Shown here piece by piece: positions 15,401 to 24,845 of a stretch of 64,000 nucleotides of DNA. Position 1 is the stretch's first letter; each line of letters opens with the position of its first letter. This DNA comes from Erythrocercus mccallii (lineage: Eukaryota; Chordata; Aves; Passeriformes; Dicruridae), in contig VZRG01001065.1 in assembly GCA_013397435.1 (NCBI GenBank), positions 186,001-250,000 of the forward strand. Direction: 5' to 3'. Position numbers and translations under genes: made by a program. The notes beneath the pieces are model-generated. The model did no database searches, was not told where the DNA came from, and saw only the letters and a program-made list of their open reading frames with translations.

Positions 15401-18400
15401 CCTATATAAATTCTTGCAAAATTTCCATGAGACACCGTGTATGTCTTTAAAGACCCAGATATGGCATTTTGAAACACCTAATTTTATGCACATGGGAATC
15501 AGCTTCACTGAAAATCACTCAGATTTACGCTTTCCAAAGCGCTGGATATAATTTCTCTTACAGGTTTTGCTTTCAAAGGGATTTAGTCATCTAGGTCATG
15601 TAAACACTCTAGAAAATGTTATTTCTCCTGCTCATGTTTTTTCACAACTACTGTAGGCACTTGACTTTAGTATGACCCAAAGTGCACATTTGCTCTGTAA
15701 TCAATGGACATGGGCAGCTCCCTCCAGGAGGTGAGTCACAGCATCAAAGTTGGTGCCTAAAGTCAGTGTGCAGACCTGGGAAATGTGTCTACACACATTC
15801 CTACAAAGGAATTTTGTCAAGGCTGGCCTCCCCATAAGGTAAGGACACAGCACAGTTTTACTTTGATTAATTGTTTGGAGACAAACTAAATAACTTTTTA
15901 TTTTTTCAGGAATACGAGTTTTCTGAGCATCAAGGCAGGAAGAGGTTGAGCTATCAGATGAAAAACACCTACAACTCCTCTTAAAACACAGAAGGTACAT
16001 GTACTTAGCAACTTTAAGGTAAATAACAGCATCATAATAGCAATTTATCTTTTACTCCACACTGAATAAAAGAAATACAAATGAAAAATTACCTGGGCAC
16101 CATAGACTCGTTGCATTGCCTGAAGCAACTGGTTTGTGTATTCAGTAAGGGTTCCTGCATCTTCTTCAAAGACACTGAGCAAAGAACGAGTCTTCAATAA
16201 AAGAAAAAAAAAGCAAAGATTTCAGTCCTGAGTGGAAATATTAGAATCAAACAACTACAAAGAGATTATACTAAAAAGCAATCAGAAATAATATGCCTTT
16301 GAATTGCACGATTCTGTTTATTCACAATCTCTAAACATGCAGAAATTAATTCTTTTATTATGGATATGGAAACTGAGATACAAAGAGACAAACTAAGAAA
16401 ATGCTATGGCCACATCCCAACTCTCAGGCTCTTGCTCCTACTAATAAAGTCCTTACAACACAATTAGGAATGTAAAAAATCCTGAATATCTTCCTGCTGA
16501 GGACAGTAATTCAAACCACGTTACGGACTGGGGGTCAAACACCACTGCTTGCTCACTTTACTTCTCCAGTGTCAGACTGCATTGAAAGCACCCTTTTCCA
16601 GTGAGATAATTTACACTCTGTTGTTCACTCCCCACTGTCTTGAGCAACTCTTAAGGGGCCACGGCCAAAGCAAGCTGATGTCACTGGACCAAACAACTGA
16701 GTGTTCATCTCCAAGAGGCACACAAGGATACACCCACTTGGAGATACCCTGTACTTCCTTCACTCTGCTAACTCATCCCTGTCAGCAAGTAGGAACAGAA
16801 AGGAAGAACTTGTATTATCATAAAGACACATATTCTCTTGGTTTGTTGAGGTGGAATAATCAGGAATAAAGATTATGTTGCTGACACAGCTCCCAAGATG
16901 GGAAAGAAAAGATATTTCAGAATAATGCTGGGCTCCAGAATTTGGTAGATTTTTACAATAATTAAAGAGGAAAGATTGTCCCTTTAACAAAGTCATGATC
17001 CATACTTAGTCCTAGCTTTAATAAATCAAATCTATTTGAAGCTAACTGGAAATGTCTCTCCATCTGTACAGCTAACTTATATGACATTAATGAGCTTCAT
17101 CTGCTTACATGAGGGGCATACATAAACTCCAGTACTTTCACAGACATGTCAGAACTGTAAAAGAACAAGTGCTTTATTTATCCCCCTATTACAGGAATCT
17201 CTAATGTACCTAAAGTATCCAGGTTGAAATTTGGGAAATTTATTTCCAAAGTTTTAAGATACTCCACTATTTTAACAGAAGGCACGTGCATTTTCCAAGG
17301 CATTTTTTTCTTCTCTGCAAAACTGCAGAGAAGTCTTCTCTGCAGTATGCCCAGACTTTCTTTGTCCTGGAAAATTCAACACCAGCATCCATCAAGAATG
17401 ATGATTAACTATCATTTCACCTCTGCTAAGAAATATCTAAGGCAGAAACTAGTGCTGCTCAGCAGTTAAAATACATTACCTGGGAGTCAGTCTTTGGGTT
17501 GTCTTCATAACCTTCTCACTCTGAGTAACTTTAAAAGCTCTCAACAGTTCACTCTGTTGATGTGCTGAGCTGCTACAACACTTCCTACCTGAAAGATGCT
17601 GGTAGTTTGGGAAGCCAGTTTGAGATCCTAGCATGTAAGGGAATACGCATTACAAAGTACTGTTTTCAAAAAAAGATAACATAAAACCCAGAGAACGGAG
17701 AGAAGTACAAGTCAATGAAATGGATACCAGGAACCCAAATGTTTAAAGAACCTTGGTACAGAACCTCCCTGTAAGGGAAGTCCCTGTAAGGACAGTGGCA
17801 CATTTTTGAGAGTTTTTCACATTAAGATATTATTTCAGTAACTGCAAACATAGTGATTTTCAAAAATATCTGGTTTCAAATGTTTTATTTTCAATGATGT
17901 ATTAAAACAAGTGAAATAATGTCAACAAACTATCTTGGATTTATACAGTGCTCAACTGCCTTGTTTTGTGTTACAACAGCACGCGAAAAATACAGGGTAC
18001 AAAGATGGTTAAAAAATAAATCTGGGGAAAGCAAAAATTATAAAACTTGACACAATGTTTATCAAGCCAAGTCTCAAGCCAAAACTAAAAAGTTATAAAG
18101 AAATTGCTTGAAGTAGGCTATAAATCACACATTTCTGCCTGCTGGAAAAGGTTCCCGAATAGAGGAATGTCAGCTACATTTGAAATTTTACTAGATTTTT
18201 GCAGGTTCAGATTTTTATTTGTCTAAACATGGCTTGAGGTAGAACAGCTCTGGGAATCAACTTCTGAAAGTCTTGGCCTCTGTTATTAGCACATTGTTCA
18301 AAAATAATAAAAACAATAAATGATTCAGACAGTTTGGAAGTTATTCTTGGAAACTTTTACATTTAAGAATACCATATGAAATCACTGCAACAAAATACGA

Positions 18401-21013
18401 GCATGTGTGTATTTTCTTTGTTGCTGTTTTGAGAAATTTTGGAATAGCAGCTAATGTTGCTGAAATAAACCAGTAATCCAAATATTAAGCTAACATTTAG
18501 GAGGCCCCATTATTCATAACATTATCCCAGCTTCTGGAAGGATAGGAAGAAATTTTCTAGTTTCATGTAAATACTTTCCTTGATTTTAGCATGACTGCTG
18601 ACATATATTTTTCTCTATTTTGTAGCCAAACACCTCAAAATTAAGACACTTCTTATGGCCTCTTTCAGCCACTGTCTGGAGACAAATCAAGACAAAAGTA
18701 CTGTATTGATGGGGAGGGATAAATCAAGTTTCAGAAATGTCATAAAGAGGTAACTTTGGCCTAACTCTCCTTGGTCATGCATGCAAATCACATACTTCCC
18801 ACAGATTATACAAAGTGACATTATATCCTCATTTCAGCATCCCTTTGCACTCCTGTGACTGCAGAGAGCAGAAGAAAATTAGGTTCCTTCACACAGAAGT
18901 AAATGACCCTGTATGATGCTATAATGCTCATTTCTGTGAAACAGGGATTTTTGCCTTGATTTTATGAATCTAAAGCTCTCCCCAGTGAAAAAAGTAATAA
19001 AAATATAAAAGACTGAAAAAACCCCATTCCTGCTTCCTTGCATCAGAAGAATATATTTTAGTAACACTGGGCCATTGTAAAAATTAAACAATGTCCCTCC
19101 CTCCAAAAAGAGCTTGAAGAAAAAGCAGTGACCAAATCAAGGCAAAACATCCTGCCAATACTCAGGTTTATACACAACCTGGCATTCTAGTGATTGCAAA
19201 GGAGATGTTAACAGCCTTTATTTCAGGACACAGGAAAGACAACAACCTCCAAACTGAGTTCAGTGTATTGTTCAGCTGCTTTCGGTCAGTGCTACATTTT
19301 TAATCATTGAGGGAAGTGTTGACTGAAGAGGTAAATTAGTTCACTTCTCCTGCATGTCAATTTCCTCATCTTCAGGAGGCAGTGGGTAGGTTAACACTAA
19401 AAATGTTAGTAACTACCCATAATAAATCTGGTACATTCTGGTGAACTGTGGAACACAGAAAAGCTCAGGCTGGCAAGGAACTCTGCAGGTCACCTTGTCC
19501 AAACCTCTGCTCCAAGCAGGGCTGACTTTGGTGTAACATCACGCAACGCTTCTTCCAGCCCAGTGTTTAAAATTCCCAAGGATGATTACAAATACACCAC
19601 CTCAAACAGATGATGGAAATCCTTCTTACTAGAATGGGATTTCATGAAATTGGGAAAAAAAAAACCCAACAGGATAAAATGAGGCAATTAAGATAAGACC
19701 CAAGGCTCATTAAGTCCTGACAGGTGCACTTTCAATCTTTCCTTCAAAATGTCTCATGACAGACTCTGCAATACCTTGCAGCAATCTGCTCCACAGCTTA
19801 CCTATTCATTCCTCCTCCTGATCCATTAGCAGACGAGTGAGGATTACAACACAAGGTTACCTGGGAGCTGGACCCATACTGATCCACCCTGCCCTCATTT
19901 GTTCTTTCCCTGCTTCGCCAATTACTTTTGGACCTCTCTCTGCACCACGCTTTGCTCCCAAGCGCACCTTCCGCATCCCTCAGTGAATTTCGACTTTTTC
20001 CCCTTCCTGTTACTTCTCTCTTCCACTCAACCAGCCCCTGAACCCATCAAGACATGGCACGTTCTTCTCTGTGGGGCGTCCACAGTGCCAGGGGTTCCCT
20101 GTGCAGCTGCGGCAGTCGCGGCTCCCGGCAACGGGGCACGGCACTGTGGCGAAGGGAGGAACATTCCCCCCTGCCTGCATTCGGGAAGGGAAGGGCAGCG
20201 TCCGCCCCACCGTTCCTCAGACCCCTTCAGGAGGAGGTCATCTTCGGTGGGATCCGCCTCACTTACCCTCATGGGAGCTCCTCTATGTATCAGAACTGCG
20301 GCCCTTGAGGAGCAGGCACGCTGGCCGTGACACTTCTCCAGCTCATTCTGTCACCGAGGCCAGGTGACTCACCGCGCACAGGTGTCTCTTTCCCTTCGGG
20401 GGAGGCCAGCGCACCGAGCCCTGCCCACCTGTCCTTCCCCGACACACGTCGGCTGCTCAAGGCAACCCCTACAGCCACCGAGCGCACACACAGACGGGAC
20501 GGTGCGAGGAAAAAGCCACACGATTTTCACTAAGGGCGGTGAGGAGAAAGGGCGCGGTGCCCCCCGTGCTGAGGGACAGCCCTCCTCCCAGGAGACCCGA
20601 GGTGCAGACTCTGCCTGCTCTTCCTCCGACGAACGCCCCGCGGGACACCAGACCTCCCCCGCGGCCGCACGGGTGCTGTCCGCCCCCCTCAGCGCATCCC
20701 CGCTCCCCGGCAGCTCCGACCGCCGAGCTCGCCCTGACCCACTTCCCCGCCCGCCGTGCTGCCGCTCCGCGCTGTCCCCCCGCACCGCCCCCGGCACCCC
20801 TCTCCCCGCCACGGAACGCTGCTCCCCGGCCCTCGCCAGCTGTCAGCTCGCTCCGGCTTGGCCAGACCCGCGGGCTGCCCGCCGACACTGAGCCTCCAGG
20901 TGCGTCACTCCCACCGACCGACCGACCGACGGACGCGCTGTCCCGGCAGCGGCCGCTACCTGCGGGCTGTCCTGCAGAGCCTCTTCCAGGAGGAGCTTGT
21001 CGACGGCGGGCAT
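315..21013 (-). CDS. APPL2: APPL2, 5' part (eight coding exons, gene runs off left edge)
   Basis: APPL2 is an adaptor that binds Rab5 on early endosomes through a BAR-PH unit and receptors or signalling proteins through a C-terminal PTB domain; this is family knowledge. Eight exons (20960-21013, 16093-16191, 6203-6262, 5630-5701, 3707-3794, 1584-1625, 1413-1471, 315-461) join without a frame break into 621 nt, or 207 codons, all with GT-AG introns. The product begins MPAVDKLLLEEALQDSPQ and follows human APPL2, as I recall it, almost residue for residue; stretches such as NEMCLATQQLSKQLL and ADTMVLPIIQFREKDL distinguish it from APPL1. The 207 residues are about a third of the usual ~664 and cover most of the BAR domain; PH and PTB would lie to the left. 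The ATG has A at -3. No truncation or frameshift was seen. Confidence 0.95.
462..1412 (-). other. APPL2 intron 7 (951 bp)
   Basis: An ordinary AT-rich intron bounded by GT and AG. I see no repeat or gene in it. Confidence 0.85.
1413..1471 (-). CDS. APPL2: APPL2 coding exon 7 (BAR domain)
   Basis: Fifty-nine nucleotides complete a glutamate codon and give HDVSMAKYSRLPKRKENEK, matching human HDLSMAKYSRLPKKKENEK. The acceptor is TTGTCTACAG and the donor AAG|GTAACA, ending in phase 0. The segment is basic, as expected for the membrane-facing side of a BAR helix. Confidence 0.93.
1584..1625 (-). CDS. APPL2: APPL2 coding exon 6 (short, 42 nt)
   Basis: Two bases complete a glutamate codon, then VSTLKDLFGLASN, then one G. 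The flanking sites are acceptor TTTTCCAG and donor GTATGT. At 42 nt it is a multiple of three and would be skippable in frame. It is only 112 bp from exon 7. Confidence 0.93.
1626..3706 (-). other. APPL2 intron 5 (2081 bp)
   Basis: AT-rich intron. A 111-codon open frame on the plus strand at 2588-2923 resembles no family I know and looks like chance. A small purine tract lies at 3056-3078. No other feature was seen. Confidence 0.8.
3707..3794 (-). CDS. APPL2: APPL2 coding exon 5 (BAR domain)
   Basis: Eighty-eight nucleotides give 29 codons plus one base. They start LNILHSELAKQLADTM and end FREKDLT, close to the human LNLLHTELAKQLADTM. The acceptor is TGTTTCAG and the donor GTAAAT; the exon ends in phase 1 and hands one G to the next codon. 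Confidence 0.95.
3795..5629 (-). other. APPL2 intron 4 (1835 bp)
   Basis: AT-rich intron with no recognisable repeat family or gene. The short open frames at 4341-4562 and 5074-5310 have no homology that I recognise. Confidence 0.8.
5630..5701 (-). CDS. APPL2: APPL2 coding exon 4 (BAR domain)
   Basis: Seventy-two nucleotides encode 24 residues, HFALGKGDEEVISTLHYFSK followed by VVDE. Human has N in place of the first H; the rest matches. Both ends are in phase 0, with acceptor TTTCCAG and donor GTAATT. Confidence 0.94.
5702..6202 (-). other. APPL2 intron 3 (501 bp)
   Basis: Short AT-rich intron. Nothing else is visible in it. Confidence 0.85.
6203..6262 (-). CDS. APPL2: APPL2 coding exon 3 (BAR domain)
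   Basis: Sixty nucleotides encode NEMCLATQQLSKQLLAYEKQ, identical to human APPL2 as I recall it. It is in phase 0 at both ends, with acceptor TTTGTAG and donor GTATGT. It is separated from exon 2 by a ~9.8 kb intron and from exon 4 by only 501 bp. Confidence 0.95.
6416..6989 (+). mobile_element. Solo LTR of an avian endogenous retrovirus (antisense in APPL2 intron 2)
   Basis: About 574 bp beginning TGTCC and ending GACA, so the short terminal inverted repeat TGTC/GACA is intact. Internal landmarks match a very common avian LTR: AACAGTGCTGTGTTTTGGAT near 6460, a GATATTCCATACCATGGAAC block near 6656, a decayed TATA region (AGTAAATAAACTGGGG), a T/A-rich stretch with ATTATTAAACTT, and GGCTTAAACCATGACA at the 3' end. 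Flanks GCAGA and ACAGA match at four of five bases, consistent with an aged 5-bp target duplication. No gag, pol or env sequence adjoins it, so it is a solo LTR. The ERVL/ERVK-like assignment is from memory of the consensus. Confidence 0.85.
13132..13257. repeat. 63-bp imperfect tandem duplication
   Basis: Two adjacent copies (13132-13194 and 13195-13257) share AACCTCACTCC, CAGTGC, TTTTTGGGT/CTTTTGGGT, ACTTCTCCTT and ATCAGGGCAT at a constant 63-bp offset. There are scattered substitutions, many of the T/C type. It lies in APPL2 intron 2. Confidence 0.85.
16093..16191 (-). CDS. APPL2: APPL2 coding exon 2 (BAR domain start)
   Basis: Ninety-nine nucleotides give 33 residues, from TRSLLSVFEEDAGTLTEYTN to QRVYGAQ, in phase 0 at both ends. 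The boundaries are an acceptor AG at 16192-16193 and a donor GTAA at 16092 leftward. This is the first helix region of the BAR domain. One visible difference from human is glutamate rather than aspartate in the LTEYTN segment. Confidence 0.94.
16192..20959 (-). other. APPL2 intron 1 (4.8 kb)
   Basis: AT-rich up to about 19.9 kb, then increasingly GC-rich into the promoter CpG block. It contains the CR1 fragment at about 19459-19620. No exon or other gene was recognised. Confidence 0.8.
19459..19620 (-). mobile_element. CR1 LINE fragment (truncated 3' region)
   Basis: The plus strand reads as the reverse complement of CR1: CAGGCTGGCAAGGAACTCTG, then CTTGTCCAAACC, GCTCCAAGCAGGGCTGAC, and CCCAAGGATG followed by CACCACCTC. 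These appear in the order and spacing of the avian CR1 3' region. Similarity fades after about 19620; the sequence to 19800 may be a more diverged continuation. No reverse transcriptase frame is left. Confidence 0.78.
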
Positions 21014-21420
21014 GTTGGTGCTGCGGCGCGGCGGAGCCCTGGCAGGAGCGGGGTGCGCGGCGCTGGCACGCCCCGGCGGCGGGGCTCGGCAGCGTTAGTC
21101 CCTCCCTCTCTCCTCGAGGGCGGCCACGGCGCTCTGAGCACCGGGCACGGCTGCACGGCTCCGCTGGCGGGGCCGCGGCCGCTCACTCCGCCCAGTTCCC
21201 GTCCTCTGGAGGAAGCGAGTCACGGGGAGGGCCGGTGGGGGGAGGCTTCCTGCCGCCATTAGCGCGGCGGGCAGCGGGACGCAGGGCCCCGTGAAGGGCG
21301 GCCCGTGCCCTCCTCCCGTGCGGGCGGCGGGGGGGAGCGGCGTGCCGCAGCTCCGCTCCCTGAGAGCAGGGTGCGGGAGGGGGGTGCAGCAGGGGCCCTG
21401 GATACCCCCTCAGCTGAGAC
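20540..21420. promoter_or_regulatory. CpG-rich promoter block of APPL2
   Basis: Abrupt change from AT-rich sequence to GC-rich, CpG-dense sequence surrounding APPL2 exon 1. It includes a short CCGA tetranucleotide run near 20916-20931 and a GCCGCCATTA motif at 21252-21261 that fits the YY1 core. No TATA box is apparent. Boundaries are by eye. Several long open frames here on both strands are by-products of stop-codon depletion in GC-rich DNA. Confidence 0.8.
20960..21013 (-). CDS. APPL2: APPL2 coding exon 1 (start codon)
   Basis: Eighteen codons encode MPAVDKLLLEEALQDSPQ, beginning at the ATG read from 21013. The donor is CAG|GTAGCG in phase 0. The context ACCAACATG has A at -3, a favourable start. 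The exon sits inside a CpG-rich block with no obvious TATA box, as expected for a broadly expressed gene. The 5' UTR extends right of 21013 by an unknown amount. Confidence 0.93.
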
Positions 21421-22441
21421 AGGCTGTGAAGGTGCGTGGGTGTGAGAAAGACGATGGGAAGATCACCCCTCCAGCCTGAGCTCGTGAGGCTTGGAGGCCT
21501 CCAGCCTTGGGGAGCCCTTTGCTGTGCTCTCCTTAGGTGCATGGCAGGGACATTGCCCGGGATCAGCACAACCACTTGCTTATCAGTCTGTGGCCTCTGC
21601 ATTTGGTTTTGTCCATGAACAACTCTGCAAGCGAATCTGTGCGACCTCGTTGTGCTCCAGACAAGCAAATCCCCACTCACCATAGCCCATAACCCCATAA
21701 CACTTGGGGGGTTAGAAGGGATGCATATGAAGTTACTAGTCCTTCATGTACTATGTCTTCATGACTGTCTTGATACTGTCTTAATTGTGTTGGATAACTC
21801 CAGCATCTGGACATTAATTCAGATGCTTAGTTGAACAAAATTAATGTTTGCAAAGTAAGCACAGCTTGATCTGTATTTGATTATGTACATGCTTTTCAGG
21901 GGTGTCCATTGCTTTTACATGCCTTAGCTTCTCCAGAAGTCCAGGGTTACAGACCCTGCAGGGAAGTTGCTCCATTTTTGTCAGCCGTAGCTTTTGTTGC
22001 TCCAGTGTGCCTTGAGATAAAAATGGAGATACTCAAATCCAGAATCTCATTTAAGAAAAAAAAAAAATGAACCAACCAACCAAAAACAACTCCAAAAAAC
22101 CACCCACTTCGGAAGACTTTAGGAAGAATCCTGCCAATTAAACAGAATATGCAAAGAGCCATACTGGCTGTAAGATGCTACCATCTTTGAAGAAATTTCA
22201 CAAGTTTCAGATAACTCACATTGCTGTCCTTCTTTAAAAGAAAAAAAAATTTAAAAATGCAGCTTGAGTTGTAAAAGAACTCCAAACATTAATATCAGCC
22301 ACCTTTTTTGCATCTAAGTCCCACTGGATTTTTCCACTTCTGTCATTCTTAAGCAATAGCAAACATTTTGTATGACAAGGTGATTGCTGATAATGATTGA
22401 GGATTTTTTTTTTCTGATTAAAAGACTTTTTGCAGATTGGC

Positions 22442-22479
22442 TGCTTTAATTATGTATTGTTTGCTTTAATTATGTATGA
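22442..22479. repeat. 20-bp direct repeat, nearly two copies
   Basis: TGCTTTAATTATGTATTGTT is followed immediately by TGCTTTAATTATGTAT. Each copy contains a TAATTA-type homeodomain core. Short, possibly replication slippage. Confidence 0.8.
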
Positions 22480-24714
22480 GAAACACCACTGAACCCTGTA
22501 ATTTTGGCTAAGGTATTTCTGTGTGCCTGACATTGATTGGTATTGCTTATGAAGCTTGCGATGGGACTTTTAACCCAATGTGCCAAGCTGTAACAGTGGG
22601 ACTGCTCCACCAGTCCTGAAGCTGGACTCTCTGTTCCAGGCCTTTGAGTTAGAACAGAGGTCTCACATTCAGTTCCTTTTCCTGCCTGAATAAAGACACT
22701 GAACCATAATAAAAATCTCTAGCTAATACCAAAAATACCAAGGATGACAATATGTATTTACATAAAGAGAAAACAAAAATAGATACAGATTTATCATAAT
22801 AATGTTTCAGAGAATTTTAGAATGGTGAAAATAGGTCAGGGATTTTTTTTTCTACAGAATATGAAATAGGGCACCAGTTAGGCATTAGGCTTAAGAATCC
22901 ATGATCACATCTGAGCCAATTTTGTCAGTCTGTGTTAAGTCTTATTTTTCTTTCATCAGAGATTTTGAAAATGTTACTTGAAATTCATGGACAACAAGAA
23001 AACCAGGCTTCATCAGGTTTCCTGTATCTGTTAAAGTAGCTTCTGGGCATTTTTTAATATTTACCTAATACTTAGTCTTAGTTACAACTCTTGCCTCTTT
23101 CTCTCCCCCTCTTGTCTTGAAATAGTTCAGCAACAGCTCTTACCCATTGAGTTGAAGTATTTTCTTCACCAGGAAAGCATTGAGGTGGTTTGTGGTTTTA
23201 TTTCACATCAGTGCAATAATCTGGAAGGCTTTGTCTTCTTCCTTTTGATGGCTTTGTTAGGCTGAGGTTCAAGAGTGGAAGCCTGTTGTCATTCCAAAGT
23301 AAAGGATAGTTATTTCCAGAACAGGTTCTACTAGTTTTATTTAAATAAAATAAAAAGCATTTCCTTAACTTATGGAAGGGTGATGCTTTTTACTAGTTGT
23401 CATTCTTTGTTGCATCATTTCTTACACAGCTATAAACTTGGCAGATTGCTTTTTTTTTAGTGATCAAAATGTTTTTATTTACCTTTCCCAATACAGTCCA
23501 GATGGTTTTGAATTTCAAAAAGTTTCCTATTAGTAACTGAAATTAATTTCCCAGTCACTTGGTTTTATTGTGTCTCAAGAATTATTCTCCAGTTTTGGTA
23601 ACTACAAATAGCATTTCAAAAAGAATTAAAATAACCACAGTACTACCACCAAACATTTCAACAATTTATTTATACTGCATTAGCAGTTGTATAAAAAGAA
23701 GTTAGGGACCTTGTGCATGGGCAGTCCTTTGGGTAGAGGTGCCTCATTCTTTGATGAAAGAGAGCACAGTTTCTGGGTTTCCTGAGTTTCCATGTTCTAT
23801 ATCCAGGTACTGAATGCAATATACTCACCTAATGTAAAAAGTCTTGCTAGTGAAAAGCCATCTTATAGCCATTCTAGGAACATTAAACATATGGAAAGAG
23901 AATAGGGTAACAGTAGGCACAGTACCCAGAATCAGTCACTGGCTACTCAAAAGATCTGCCATGGAAGTGTGAACTGAGCTAGAGATCACTTCCAGGAAGC
24001 AGTCCAATTAATTTGTATGTGTGTATTCTATAACCTACAGATGACTTGATTATTTTAAGAATAATGGCTCTTAGAGTGTGAAAACTTCAGAGTAAAACCT
24101 CAGAACGTCTACAATAAACTGATCCATACTGCTTATAAAACTAGTAAGAAATCATTGTATCAAGTAAAATCAATAAATAATTGAGCATTGAGTATGAAGT
24201 AATTCATTACATAAACTAATTGTATTGCTTCTAAGAAAAGATGATGCTTCCTACCAGCAAAAGCCTGACTGTAGCCAAAAAATCTTATAGCTGGGAGAAT
24301 GATCAGTTTTAAAGGAAAGAAGAAGAAAGTTTGAATTCATGTGGAATTTCAAGATTTGACTGCTAAACAAATCTCTTGGCAAAAGGATATAAAATCTTCC
24401 AGTATTACTGTAGGTCCACAGAAATTGCTGCATCTTCAAACCTGGAACTGGGGTTTTACACAGAACAGTCTTGCTCCTGTTTGAGGATGACCAGGAACAT
24501 CCCTTGGTAACCAGCCAGTCAAGTCTGGCCGTGTGACAGAAAGGACCACGGTGTGAGGTGGTGGCTGGGACTGTGCCTTCTTCAGGAATGAAGGTGTCAG
24601 TGCCACGCTTCCAGGTTTGCCCAAGTGCTTTCCTCCCTAACTGCCCAGCACCAGCTCAGGGCTGTAAGCAGCAGTGCCAAGCCTGGATGGTGTTGTGCCT
24701 GAGTTAATAAGCCC

Positions 24715-24845
24715 TGCCACTTTAATTGGACTGTTTGGAAACAAGGCAGCTGTTGTGCATCCTTAGCCTAATTTATTTCCAAATTTGATAATCCACCCAG
24801 TATTAATGGAGAGCTGCCTGTAATTATTTTTTTCTGGTTCGACTA
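24715..24845. promoter_or_regulatory. Candidate conserved noncoding element (unverified)
   Basis: A compositionally distinct AT-rich segment between GC-richer flanks. It is dense in TTTAATTGG, CCTAATTTATT, GATAATCC, ATTAATGG and TGTAATTATT motifs, a pattern often seen in developmental enhancers. This is inference only; conservation could not be tested. Confidence 0.25.

Larger units (their letters stand above)
6263..16092 (-). other. APPL2 intron 2 (9.8 kb)
   Basis: The largest APPL2 intron in the window. It holds the solo LTR at 6416-6989 and the 63-bp tandem duplication at 13132-13257. A weak ancient-SINE-like motif (CTTACAGATAGGGAAAT) lies near 14168. The rest is unremarkable AT-rich sequence; the 128-codon (7666-8052) and 125-codon (13308-13685) open frames have no recognisable homology. 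Confidence 0.8.

Noticed and set aside
16350..16410. Another MIR-like phrase (GGAAACTGAGATACAAAGAG)
   Set aside because: Isolated short similarity with no supporting flanks.
20539..21294. 251-codon plus-strand open frame antisense to APPL2 exon 1
   Set aside because: Low-complexity Pro/Arg/Ser/Ala translation within the CpG block. The genuine coding signal here is the minus-strand MPAVDKLL exon.
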